Shown here piece after piece: positions 52,981-63,400 of a stretch of DNA of 64,000 nucleotides. The stretch's first letter is position 1; the number at the start of each line of letters is the position of its first letter. A program made the translations under genes and the position numbers. The notes under the pieces are model-generated. The model worked only from the letters and a program-made list of their open reading frames with translations, had not been told where the DNA came from and did not search any database. The DNA comes from Paralithodes platypus (lineage: Eukaryota > Arthropoda > Malacostraca > Decapoda > Lithodidae), in the NCBI GenBank assembly GCA_032716605.1, contig CM064492.1, positions 50,997,766 to 51,061,765 of the forward strand. Direction: 5' to 3'.

Positions 52981-53170
52981 GCATTGCCACGCCTAATCTA
53001 AACTTGCATTAAATTCTAACCAGTCCTTCGTACGGCAACATCTGCATTTTATTATAATCTGTTATTTTTTTTCTTTAGCTAAATGGTAAATTGCCATGTT
53101 TCCATATCGATAAATCAGTTACTACCAAGATTGTATAACGATGTGTGTTGTTAATTATGAAAACGTGGCA

Positions 53171-53524
53171 TGAAGGGGAGACAGACCATTTTCTGGACCC
53201 CCTTCTCTAGTTTTGAGATGTTAAGACGTTGGTTCCATTAGTTTGGGGATTTTATGACCTTTCACCCCATTTCTTTGTCAATATTAGTACCCTTCGTGCC
53301 ATTAAGGTGTCGATTGTTTTCCTGGCGAGCGAAAGCGAGCCTGTAATTTTAAGAGGAATCGGCCTTTGGCCGGGACATTTTTCTACCTAAAAATGTACAA
53401 ATCTATCTTGAAGGGGGTCTCGGGGATGTTTTCCAAAGCTTGATGGAGGTCTAGGGAGGACACTAAATATATATATATGAATAAATGAATTAATAGACCA
53501 AACAAACAGCTACTGTTCCCTTAA
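53171..53524 (+). mobile_element. TTAA/G1 MITE copy 11
   Basis: tgaaggggagacagacc at the left (TTAA changed), ttctggacccccttctc, aatcggcctttggccggg hairpin, gcttgatggaggtctaggg, right end ttcccTTAA 53521-53524. Confidence 0.75.
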
Positions 53525-53611
53525 TATGATACACAAACCTAGCAGCTTCATATTTGTCCATTGATTGTTGAGTAACTAGCTGCTATGGGTCTCAATTTAA
53601 CCTCAGCTATA

Positions 53612-53983
53612 ATAAAGGGGGTATCCTGCTTTTTTATCGTTCACTCTCTCTTTTTTGGCTTGTATCCATTCAGTCCCATTCAGCCAATTGTCTTAAGATG
53701 TTTATCCCCATCCAGGTGTCGATTTCGTCCTGACGAGCGATAGTGAGCCAGCATTGTATGGAGAAATCCGGCTTCGCCGGAGAATTTTTCTATCGAAAAA
53801 TGTACAAACTTAGCTTGCTGTCAAAACAAAATATACATATGCTGGCTCGCTACCACTCACCAGGAAAATATTGACACCTGGACGAGGGTAAACCTCTTCA
53901 AACAGTAGGCTGAATGGGGCAGAATGGAGACAAGCCAAAGAGAGAGGGAGAGAAAGAGAAAATAGCAAAGTGGGCTCCCTTAA
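53612..53983. mobile_element. TTAA/G2 foldback MITE copy 7
   Basis: Left ataaagggggtatcctgc (TTAA altered), cttgtatccattcagtccc, ccaattgtcttaagatg, ccggcttcgccgga, tagcttgctgtcaaaac, the mirror arm, agtgggctccc, TTAA 53980-53983. Confidence 0.8.
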
Positions 53984-54134
53984 AAGCAACTATAGTCAAC
54001 CTTATCAAATCTAACGTAAACTACTTCTTTTACCAGGTTTGGCCGTTCTTACATATATATTGTGTCGTCCCTGTTTTTGTTTGTTTATTTTTCAAATTTA
54101 ACATTATAAAAATAACATGACAGAAAGCATCTTA

Positions 54135-57003
54135 AGCATGGTTCAAACATAGATGAGTCGGTGCCTGAGTCCAACACGAGTGACACTCTTCGATTATCGA
54201 TTATCGGCATTGCTGGAGGCCAATTACTACACGAGTAGTAACCGATCCCGAGTCAACACGAGTGTAACACGAGTCAATACGAGTCCCTGGACCTCTTATT
54301 TTTCTAATGATGCACACTCCACCTTGAGCCACATATAAGATTTTATAAAAATTGGAATGGAAACTTTTATTCCTCATCAAAAGTACAGTAAAAGATCTAA
54401 TTCACCTAAATGGTTTGACCATAATTATGCTAGAGTAACTGAACAAAAAGCAATAGCCTACAATGCATACACAAGATCAAAAACACATGAAGCCTTTAAT
54501 TACTTTAGAAACATCAGAAATCATGCCAAAATTGTATTAAATCTAACTAAATCAAACTTTCTCCACAAGCAGGCAAATAAACTTCTAAATAATCCAAATG
54601 ATAACAAAATATTTTGGTCTACTCTTAACTCATTCAAATCCAACTTCACTACTGTTTCATCCATTCCACCATTCAAATCTCCGACTGGCAATCTTGTAAG
54701 TGACCCACGAGGTAAAGCTAACCTTCTTGCGGATATTTTCTTCACCAACTCAACCTTATATGAAATAAATCAAGATGTCCCTGTACTTAATTTTAATTCG
54801 CATGAAATTCCCTCACTTAAGATCCACACCAGACATGTCAAACTATTTTGCAGAATTTGTCAGTAGATATAGCTCCTGGTCCAGATGAAATTCCTCCAAT
54901 AGTACTTAAGAATTGCTCCTTGATGCTCGCTCCTTTATTGGCAAAATTATTCCGTCTGTGTACTCATACCTCATGCTTCCCTGTATCCTGGAAAGAAGCA
55001 AACATCCATCCAGTTCCTAAAAAAGGTGCCTCTTCAGATCCATCAAACTACAGAACAATAGCTATAACTTCCACTCTTGGTAAAGTCTTTGAAATTATAT
55101 TAAATAATCACATAATTAAGCATCTTGAGAATAATAAATTAATCAGTGATAGGCAATATGGTTTTAGACGATGTCGATCAACTGCAGACATGCTTTGCCT
55201 TCTTACGCATCAAATCAACTAAGCTACAGACCAACATGGTGAAACACATACAATAGCACTGGATATGTCAAAGGCATTTGATAGAGTCTGGCATCAATCC
55301 TTATTGTCGAAGATGTCACACTACGGCCTTGCATCATTAGTTCCATTAATTTCTTCTTACCTTCATAACAGAAAAATATGTGTAATGGTAGATGGCCTTT
55401 ATTCTCAATTTCACTCAATAAATGCTGGTGTTCCCCAGGGATCAGTTTTGGCCCCAACTCTGTTCCTCATTCATATCAATGATCTCATATCTACCACTCA
55501 TAATCCAATACATTCCTATGCAGATGACTCAACACTCCACAGTTCCTTCACATTTACCAATTCTTTCACCCAACCCGATCTTATAAATTCAAAAATAAAC
55601 ACTGCAATTTCTCTGAACCAGGACCTTTCTAGAATTAATGAATGGGGACAAAAGAATCTAGTTTCCTTTAATGCACAGAAAACCAAGTACATTCAATTTT
55701 CTTACCGACAGAATCTCACTGACTCCCATATATTTTTTAATGATGTAAATATTCCCACTTCCCCTAGTATTGACATTCTCGGTGTAACATTAACTACTAA
55801 CTTGAGCTGGACACATTATGTTAGAAGCATTGCTAAGAATGCCTCTAAAAAACTGGGACTTCTGTACAGAGTTCGAGAATTCTTCACTGACGAGCAGTTG
55901 GCCGTAATATATAAAAGTAATTTGCGTTCTCAGATGGATTACTGTTCACCTCTGTGGAGTGGAAGTGGAATGGTTGCATTGAGGCAGTTGGACAAAATTC
56001 AAAATAAAGCTATTAGATTAATCAATAACCCTGCAATCACACAGGACCTTCCTACATTATCCATACGAAGACACGTTGCATCCCTTGCATTCTTCTACAG
56101 ATATTTTCACAGCAATTGTTCTGAGGAACTTGCTTCAATTGTGCCGCCTCTCCACATCTTTCCCCGTAGAACTAGGGCAGCTGAGAGCACCCATGAATTT
56201 ATACTTTCTCCTCCACAATGCAGAACTTCTGCTTATCAAAATTCATTTATCCCCAGAACTACTACTCTTTGGAATTCACTTACCTCGAGTTGCTTTCCAC
56301 AAACTTACAATCTACAACAGTTTAAATCCAGTTGTTACAAACATGTTATGAATGGAGCATGCCTTTAGGCACATGGACCTTTTTTGTTTTATCTGTGTTT
56401 TTCCTTTCTCCGTTCATCGTCTCTTAAAAAAAAAAAGAGTTCGCATGAGTACCGAGTAACGGAGAGTCATCACCAGTGTAACACGAACCCAACACGAGTG
56501 GCATAAATTTGAAAAATAACGGTCAAATTCCTGGGTACGAAAACAAAGACTTGGTACGAGTCAACACGTAACAAGAGTCAACAAGAGTGTAACAAGAGTC
56601 AACAAGAGTGCAACAAGAGGCACAATGAGTGCTCCCAAGAATGGCCCCCATTGTGCAGGTGCCTGATTCACCCAAGAGTGTAACAAGAGTCGATACGAGT
56701 CACAAAGAGTTATGCAGAGTTCAACAAGAGTCAACACGAGTCACGAAGAGTCAACAAGAGTCAACACGAGTCTACACGTATGTCCTCCACTCTCGTGACG
56801 GGTACAAGAAATTTCATGCATGTATGAAATTTTTGGGCCACGTGGCGAGTACCCAGGACACACCCCGATACACGGAGAGTATACACGAGTGTAACACGAG
56901 TCTACATGAGTGTTGCAGAGTATTAACGAGTCATTGCCGAATAGCAAAATTTCATCACTCGTGTTGGACTCGGGCACCAACTCGTCTATGTGTGGACCAT
57001 GCT
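54135..57003. mobile_element. Inverted-repeat DNA element flanked by TTA, CACGAGT-rich, hosting a LINE
   Basis: Left terminus agcatggttcaaacatagat and right terminus (reversed) agcatggtccacacatagac begin a 49-bp inverted repeat with about five mismatches, extending to gagtccaacacgagtga on both sides. TTA flanks both ends (54132-54134; 57004-57006). The 3-bp TTA duplication fits PIF/Harbinger-type insertion (inference). The interior outside the LINE (54135-54282 and 56438-57003) is full of gagtcaacacgagt/gtaacaagagt short repeats. No transposase visible, so non-autonomous. Confidence 0.75.
54283..56437 (+). pseudogene. LINE (CR1/I/Jockey-like), 5'-truncated but almost open
   Basis: Starts in the last residues of the endonuclease (WTSYFSNDAHSTLSHI). 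The RT linker is METFIPHQKYSKRSNSPKWF and FLHKQANKLLNNPNDNKIFW. After a one-base shift at about 54845 come SVDIAPGPDEIPPIVLKNCS, HPVPKKGASSDPSNYRTIAI and DRQYGFRRCRSTADML. A single in-frame TAA (55220-55222) then precedes ALDMSKAFDRVWHQSLLSKM (box A), NAGVPQGSVLAPTLFLIHIN, SYADDSTLHSS (catalytic DD intact), NLSWTHYVRSIAKNASKKLG, NLRSQMDYCSPLWSGSG and the C-terminal FIPRTTTLWNSLTSSCFPQT. It ends in a stop at 56366-56368, a T-rich UTR and a poly(A) of 10-11. The last 367 codons are uninterrupted. Only three lesions are visible (a stop in the endonuclease tail, the frameshift and the TAA). Clade assignment between CR1, I and Jockey groups is uncertain. Confidence 0.88.
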
Positions 57004-57207
57004 TTAGTCCACTTATTTTGTGATGTTAATATAATATATATATATATACTCAAATTAATATAAAAGTTATATCAACAATGTAATGTTAATGTCAAAATGT
57101 ACCTTAACACTCGTACACATTGATAATAAAATGTGTTGATCTAACTTTAGGGATATGTTTACGATATCATAATACAAAATTGACCTCCGTATACGAATAT
57201 GTTATAG

Positions 57208-57287
57208 TTAAGGGGGCCCATCTCGTTTTTAATAATTGTTTTTTTCTCTCTCTCGGGGTTGTATCCATTTGGCCCCATAGTTGTTAA
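57208..57287. mobile_element. TTAA/G2 MITE copy 8, truncated
   Basis: TTAA 57208-57211, gggggcccatctcg, ggttgtatccatttggcccc, then cut where a G1 MITE begins at the TTAA of 57284-57287. Only about 80 bp of the left arm remain. Confidence 0.7.
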
Positions 57288-57655
57288 GGGGGGATGGTTC
57301 ACTTTTTGGGCGAGTTTTTGCATGTATTCATTATTTTTCTAGTTTCCTCCCTAGACCTCCATCAAATTTAAAGAAAACATCCATTAGATCTCCCTTCTAT
57401 ATTAATTTGTAAATTTTTTGGTAGAAAAATGTTCCGGCCAAAGGCCGGTTCTTCCAACATTACAGGCTCACTATCGTTTGCCAGGGAAAAAACCGACACA
57501 TAAATAGTACGAAAGGTCTAAATATTGACGTAGAAATGGGGCGAAAGGTCTTAAAATCGACTAACTAATGGGGCAAACATCTTAACATCTGAAAACTAAT
57601 TTGGGTCTAAACATGAGGGAGAAAGTGGTCCAGAAAACCGGCCATCACCCCTTAA
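57284..57655 (-). mobile_element. TTAA/G1 MITE copy 12
   Basis: TTAA 57284-57287, ggggggatggttcac, tagtttcctccctagacc, ccggccaaaggccgg hairpin, gctcactatcgtttgcc, ggccatcacccc, TTAA 57652-57655. Confidence 0.85.
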
Positions 57656-58161
57656 TATTAATGTAACCGTCGTGCTTAGTCGAGGCCACCGAGAGAACCA
57701 GGCCGCGTCGACCATACTGTGATGTCAGCAAGGTGGTGCTACATTCATGGACCACTCTGTCTCCCAAGTCTATAATTACTCTCCCTTTTATATTTTATCA
57801 TTTTAATTTTAAATTAAAGTACACATACAAATATATTTATCTTTTACTGTGTACGCAAAATTATATTATTACATATTATGATGCCGATATTATAACATAC
57901 TTTGGTATTTACTGCAAAATATACTCATGCCTTGAACAAGTATGCGTACAAGATGAAAAAGTATTACAAGTATATGACTATTACCTTTTTCCTATTGGAA
58001 AAAATAATACAAAATGCTATATACATTACTCTATTTTATACACAGCCAATAAAGAGAACCTTACTGGAGGCCCAATATAAGCGACATCCACTATTATTCG
58101 TGAAAAATACACATAAGTAACTAACTAAATTATTACTATGTACATTAATATAAACATATAA
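57656..58161. other. Unassigned AT-rich DNA
   Basis: A 115-codon plus-strand frame at 57733-58080 is tyrosine/isoleucine-rich as expected of AT-rich sequence and shows no domain; I do not call it a gene. Confidence 0.5.
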
Positions 58162-58646
58162 TTAACCCTTAACTGGCGGCACCCGGCTATTGTCGAGTTA
58201 AATAAATGTGGCCTATGTGCGGGTCACGGCTATTGTCGAGTGCAATTTTGAGCACGTAATGTGCTCTGAGAGAGAGGGGAGCAGTGGGAGGAGCGTAGGT
58301 TACCTCATGACCGCTCGCCACGGTGGCCGTGGAGCTACTGAGATGTACTCCTTTGTACTCCACCCTCTCTCACTCGTTTCACACGTAATAATGTAAGAAA
58401 ATGACCGTATTTTACCGATTTTGCCCTTCGGTTGCACGATCGTTGCAAGACAACCAGTGATCGTAGAAGGATGGTTCTGGTGTCATTGGAAAGCTGAATT
58501 AACGCCCTTTCAGGGATGCATACTTGTATTACGCTCTGGCTCTTATTTATGCATGAAAACGAGCACGGAAACAAGCTCGTTTACGGTAAAAACCCCCGCT
58601 GGGCGGCACATCAAATAGACTCCTCCACCCACTCATAAGGTGTTAA
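58162..58646 (+). mobile_element. TTAA/C3 MITE copy 3
   Basis: TTAA 58162-58165, cccttaactggcggcaccc, cacgtaatgtgctctgagag, ggtgtcattggaaagctgaa, gccctttcagggatgcatac, acccactcataaggtgTTAA at 58643-58646. Same family as the inverted pair at 28716-29684. Confidence 0.85.
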
Positions 58647-58654
58647 TGTAACAA

Positions 58655-58850
58655 ACACAAACACACACATAAAGGGATGACCTTTGTACTAGGCCTAATC
58701 CAATCTCCGTTCCGGGATTATTCTTTTTTAAATCCGATTCCCTTACCTGGCCACACCTGCCGACACACTCACCTTCACAATCACACACACACACCTGCAG
58801 TCGCACACACACACACTCACAAACACACACACACACACACACAATAAAAT
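58655..58850. repeat. CA-rich microsatellite
   Basis: (CA)n runs at 58654-58667, 58779-58795 and 58801-58843 within CA-rich DNA. Confidence 0.9.
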
Positions 58851-58875
58851 AATTATACAATACAGTACACATAGT

Positions 58876-59905
58876 CTATTTGTCTAGGGTTTGAAGCTTT
58901 CTCTTCATGCCTACATTCTTATTAGCTCTAGTAGCTGCTGGGATGTTATTTTCTTTAGCACAGTAATTATTTAATATTGCATTTGTAGAAGCATATACCA
59001 CCATACTTTCTGTTTTCGGTGTTATAACCATTTTCACACATATCACTAGGGAACAGGAGATCAGCATCTGCTAAAGCCATAACTGTGAGCTGTGTTGCTA
59101 TATTTCTTTAGCTAGTAGCATTTCGCAAGGCAGGAAGTTGAACAAGTTTGTTAATAACAATATAGTTATACATGTTGGGTAAGAGGTATCCTCACCAGGA
59201 TTCGAACCCACTCACTCCAGGTATATTTGGGAGAGTCGGGCACCGTAACCACTCGGCCATGAGCGGATGGTTACGGTGCCCGACTCTCCCAAATATACCT
59301 GGAGTGAGTGGGTTCGAATCCTGGTGAGGATACCTCTTACCCAACCTGTCGTACTTAATCGTACATAATTGATAGTTATACATGACCATGTTGGCTGTCA
59401 CACTATCTGGGTAAATAAGAAAACCTCTGCTAATTCCAGCAATGTAACTTAGATTTTCAGGGATGCCTTCACCACTAGTTGAACACATAATCATTTCTTT
59501 ACATGCATTACATTTAATTTTCTTTATCACAGAGTAACAGCAATAGCCAGCTAAATAAACTATCGCTGGGATGATGTCTTTACACCTATCAATATCTTCA
59601 TTACAAACTTCAACATTCGTATGACATAAACCAAAATCAATTTCCTCATCTGTCTTTACTTCTGCATAGTTAATTTCTTTAAAATTCCTTAAAATTACCT
59701 TCTTGTTGAGTAAAATAAACTTAGTTTTAACACTGACATCATCCGTATCTTCTTTTCACACTCATATATTTGGCGTACAAAAATATTGTAATTTCCTCCT
59801 GCTAACTGCCGATAGTGACCAAATCTTGCTTCCAAATGGTCTGTTTGAAATTTTACTGTTAGTATGTAAACCATCTTCAGTTCTGTTATGCAATAATTTG
59901 TAATT
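58876..59905 (-). pseudogene. P-like (THAP9/P-element-type) transposase, C-terminal half, decayed
   Basis: In the minus-strand frame starting about 59860: FQTDHLEARFGHYRQLAGGN then YNIFVRQIYECEKKIR, a shift, then NFKEINYAEVKTDEEIDFGL, IIPAIVYLAGYCCYSVIKKI, KCNACKEMIMCSTSGEGIPE and LSYIAGISRGFLIYPDSVTA. After a 200-bp insertion come decayed frames and NNYCAKENNIPAATRANKNV near the end (stop at about 58876). The L-E-x-RFG-x-YRQ-x-x-GGN block and the following YxAGY..C..C pattern are what I know from P-superfamily and THAP9-like transposases in arthropods. The N-terminal THAP zinc finger and most of the catalytic core are absent. Family call is moderate. Confidence 0.6.
59174..59371. mobile_element. 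Palindromic tRNA-derived insertion (snap-back SINE)
   Basis: Arms 59174-59251 and 59268-59345 are perfect 78-bp reverse complements around the 16-nt spacer ctcggccatgagcgga. Each arm contains a tRNA-Ser-like module: minus-strand tggccgagtggttacgg (A box, formed across the spacer) and gggttcgaatcctgg (B box), each present in both orientations. The 12-bp direct repeat atagttatacat lies immediately before (59162-59173) and after (59372-59383) the insert, as expected of a retroposed target duplication. It interrupts the P-like transposase remnant. Confidence 0.85.
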
Positions 59906-59914
59906 TCTCCAAGT

Positions 59915-60115
59915 CACACACACAATGACACACGCACTCCTCACCACACACACGCACTACTCACACACATACAGTATACACACACACACACGCACTCCTC
60001 ACCACACACACGCACTACTCACACACATACAGTACACACACACGCACTCCTCACCACACACACGCACTACTCACACACATACAGTACACACACACGCACT
60101 CACTCTCACTCTGTG
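59915..60115. repeat. CA-rich minisatellite, about 50-bp unit
   Basis: cgcactcctcaccacacacacgcactactcacacacatacagta occurs about three times with length variants. The histidine/threonine-rich frame is an artefact. Confidence 0.9.
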
Positions 60116-60179
60116 TTTAACTATCTATAGTATCAATATATTTAACTATATCTATCTATCAATCTATCTATGTATCCTC

Positions 60180-60310
60180 CTTACACACTTCAACATTCGT
60201 ATGACATACACCAAACTCAATTTCCTCTTTTGTTTTTACTTCTTTTAGTTACTTTCTTCAAAATTCCTTAAAATGACCTTCTTGTCGAGTATGGGTAAAC
60301 TTAGTTTTAA
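60180..60310 (-). pseudogene. Second P-like transposase fragment
   Basis: About 130 bp (cttcaacattcgtatgacat, tcaatttcctcttttg, aaattccttaaaatgacctt, taaacttagttttaa) repeats 59605-59735 with roughly 85-90% similarity by eye. It encodes the NFKE...VKTDEE...CHTNVEV region. Either a local duplication or a second element. Confidence 0.65.
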
Positions 60311-60524
60311 TACACTTATAAAGTATTTCGAAGGGGGAAATAATTTGGAAAACACTGCAATCTTCCCCCTATCTCACTCAAATGTATACTGACCTGTGAG
60401 GGTAGTGCGAAAAATGAGCCCTACCTTTGCCTAGTCACATAATTTAAAGGTCCCATCCGTGTGGCCTGGTACTCTAGGTGGCCTTGGCTTAGTTGGGGGA
60501 AAATGTAATCAAATCAATATTACT

Positions 60525-60754
60525 CAAATTGAGCACTTGCGAGTTTCAGGCTATAAGGAAGTTGAAGCCGAAAACATCGGTATTAAAGAGAAATGCAATA
60601 ATAATGTTGGTTTCTGTTGGATTAAAAGTATGATAAATTTGGTTTTGTGTACTTATAAATGTATTATGACTGCATTTTAGCTGGTAATTCTGCTAAATAT
60701 CAATGTCTACAGCTCCAACTTCCTTATAGAACGAAACTCGCAAGTGGCCAATTG
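60525..60754. mobile_element. MITE with CACTTGCGAGTTT ends, copy 2
   Basis: Left caaattgagcacttgcgag, tttcaggctataaggaagtt; right aacttccttatagaacgaaa, ctcgcaagtggccaatt. The inverted ends are about 38 bp. Interior matches 1733-2000 reversed. Confidence 0.75.
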
Positions 60755-60895
60755 CGTGGGCATAGTTGTTAAAATCTCTTGTATGGTACTCTGGAATATA
60801 TAATGGTCTTGCTACTTGGTATGAAAATAAATATTTCTTTTAAGTAGGATTTCTCCATTTCCTTAATATATATAGTAAATAGTTAACTATTCTTT

Positions 60896-60972
60896 ATCGA
60901 GCCGTGGTGTAGTTGCTTAAAGAATGAAGTGTTGTCCTGTCTGTTCGTGGTTCGAATCCCGGCTGAGGGATA
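60896..60972 (+). mobile_element. tRNA-like SINE head (family 6)
   Basis: gagccgtggtgtagttgctt in the A-box region and gtggttcgaatcccgg as B box, followed by CA and AT repeats and no defined body. The tRNA fold is poor, so not called as a tRNA gene. Confidence 0.55.
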
Positions 60973-60978
60973 ACACAT

Positions 60979-60994
60979 ACATTCACACACACAC

Positions 60995-61090
<96 letters not shown>
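60979..61090. repeat. (CA)n and (AT)n microsatellite
   Basis: (CA)n to 60995, then (AT)n interrupted once by accatat. The AT run touches the 3' end of the LINE that follows. Confidence 0.95.
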
Positions 61091-61093
<3 letters not shown>

Positions 61094-62632
61094 ATTGCCC
61101 GACGCCCTGATCCCCGAAGGGGTGGCCACGAACGAACCTCCCCCACGCACCTCTATCCCCAGTCAGTCGACGCCCCTCCCCCCAACCAGCACCGCCTTCG
61201 TTCATATACTTCCTCACTCCATCCTTCCACCTCTCTTTCGGTCTACCTCTCCCTCTCTGTCCCTCCACCTCGCTCTCGTACACCCTCTTAGTCATTCTCT
61301 CGCTTTCCATACGTTCCATATGGCCGAACCATCTCAAGTTGTTCCTTTTCACACTTTCCAGCACATCTACCTCCACACCACACCTCCTTCCTAATTCCTC
61401 ATTAGTCTGTCTATCCCTCCATGTAACTCCCCACGCACTTCTTAAGTAATTCATTTCCACTGCTCTCACTCTTGGTCTGAGTCTCTCAACCAATGTCCAT
61501 GCTTCGCTTCCGTAAGTCAGTGTTGGGATTACCACACTGTCATGCAAGGACTTTTTCACTTCCATACTGACCACCCTATTTCTTGTTACTGCTTTCAGCG
61601 TTCCTACAACCCTCATCCCCTGTTGTACCCTCTCCCGCACTTCTTCATCCATAGTCCCATCTTTACTCAACACACTGCCCAGATACTTAAAAGAGTTGAC
61701 GATCTCCATAGCCTGACCGTTCACCTTCACCTCACACTCTGTGACTTCACCCCTTTCCAAGACCATAATCTTGCGCTTCCCCGCATTTACCTTCACACAC
61801 TGTTTTTCGCACACTGTTCCAAACTCATTTACCAGACCCTGCAACTCCCATTCATTATCACTCATCAGAGCTGTATCATCTGCAAACAGCAGTATAGGTA
61901 GCTTCCACTCAATTCCCTCACTTTTCAGCGATACACCAACATCCACTGCTCTAGATAGTATTTCTTTCACGACTTCATCCATATATACAGTAAACAACCA
62001 CAGGGACATCACACACCCCTGTTTCAAACCAACATTCAGGTCAAAGAATTCGCTCTGCTCACTCTCCACACGTACTGCCGCCTTTGCACCCTCATACATG
62101 CTCTTCACTGCTTTCAGCAACTTGCCATCTACTCCGTATATTCTAATTACTTTCCACAAACCTTCTCTATCCACTCTGTCATAGGCCTTCTCCAAGTCCA
62201 TAAAGGCAACATACACCTTTTGTTTCTTCTCCAGATATTTCTCCACAACACAATTCAGGCTAAAAATCTGATCTACACATCCTCTTCCCTTCCTATAACC
62301 TCCCTGCTCGTCGCCTATCCATTTATCCGTTTTCACTCTCACTCTCTCAATCACTACCCAACTGTATACCTTCCCTACTACGCTTAGAAGACATATTCCT
62401 CGGTGGTTACCACACACTCCTCTTTCCCCTTTGCCCTTATATAGGGGGACTATTATGCCAGTCTTCCAGTCATCGGGTGCACTCCCCTTCTCCCATGCTA
62501 GTTTGCACATTTTCCATACCCATTCTATCACTATCTCACCACCATACCTCAACATTTCCCCACACACTCCATCTGTTCCTGGTGCTTTGCCCAACTTCAC
62601 TCTTTTCATGGCTTCCCACACTTCTGACCTCC
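61091..62632 (-). CDS. RTE-like LINE copy C: uninterrupted RT and C-terminal frame, 5'-truncated
   Basis: A single frame of about 512 element-derived codons (preceded by a few spurious codons from an AT microsatellite, so the apparent Met at 62660 is not a true start). In order: [78 protein letters not shown] (box A Asp), [13 protein letters not shown] (usually MSPWLF), [20 protein letters not shown] (catalytic DD), [80 protein letters not shown]. The stop TAG overlaps the start of the short AT/GATA tail, so the 3' UTR is almost nil, as in RTE elements. The endonuclease half is missing, so it cannot act alone; the RT frame is free of stops, so it is the youngest copy of its family here. Confidence 0.88.
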
Positions 62633-63321
62633 TGATATATATATACAGTATATATAACAATGAAGAACATCGGGCATATATAGAGAGGAATCAGAGGAGA
62701 AGCGGGGTTACCATATTTACAAGTACTCAGAAATAGGTTGGAAAGAATCAACTTGAAGGCAGGCTCTCCAAGTAACAGCAAATGTAAGCTGATATGATAT
62801 TGTGAAAGGAGTCTGGCGGGAGCAAGGGATGAGCGGCGTTGCATTTTGAAAGACATTAAATTATGTACACAAGAAAGTGATGAAGCATAAACATTAATCA
62901 AAATTAAATTGATCACGAAAAAAAAAAAATGACAAAAGAGAGGAGAATATCTAGCCTATGTTGTATCGTATATAAAACTGCCAGTATAGAACAAATTTTT
63001 TGTTTTAAACAAGGCTTGTTAAAACGAGAAGGGAACATCATGCCAATGTTGACAGTGAAAATGAATACGTATTAAAAAAAGTGTCCGAATGTTTACGAAC
63101 AAAATCTTAGTTAGTACTAGTTATGTGTACTTGTTTTATTAAGTCTATATATGTGGTTCTTATTGCAAACAAGAAATGTACAGCGTAATCTGAGAGTGGA
63201 TTGAGTTTGCTTAACAAAATACTTAAGCTTGTGAACATATAGTTAAGTTCGATGGTGTATTAGGAACAACAAAGGGTAAGACATTGTATGTATAGATGGT
63301 GGGCTTCCAAATGATTTTTTT
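62633..63321. other. Unassigned AT-rich DNA
   Basis: A short (AT)n/tacagtat microsatellite at 62633-62652 marks the LINE 5' junction. Beyond it no gene, RNA or repeat family is recognised. Confidence 0.45.
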
Positions 63322-63400
63322 TCTATGTGAGTGAGGGAGACAAAAGGCAGAACTGCCTGTTGCGAGTGCCTCCCCCAGAGTTGAAAGAGTGACAGGACTA
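63322..63400 (+). repeat. SINE family 3 distal-block fragment
   Basis: tgagtgagggagacaaaagg, cagaactgcctgttgcgagt, gcctcccccagagttgaaag. Matches 33326-33405 (reverse) and the block at about 14256. Confidence 0.6.

Noticed and set aside
57733..58120. 115-codon gene
   Set aside because: Composition follows local AT richness (Tyr/Ile/Lys), with no domain, no homology I know and no supporting context.
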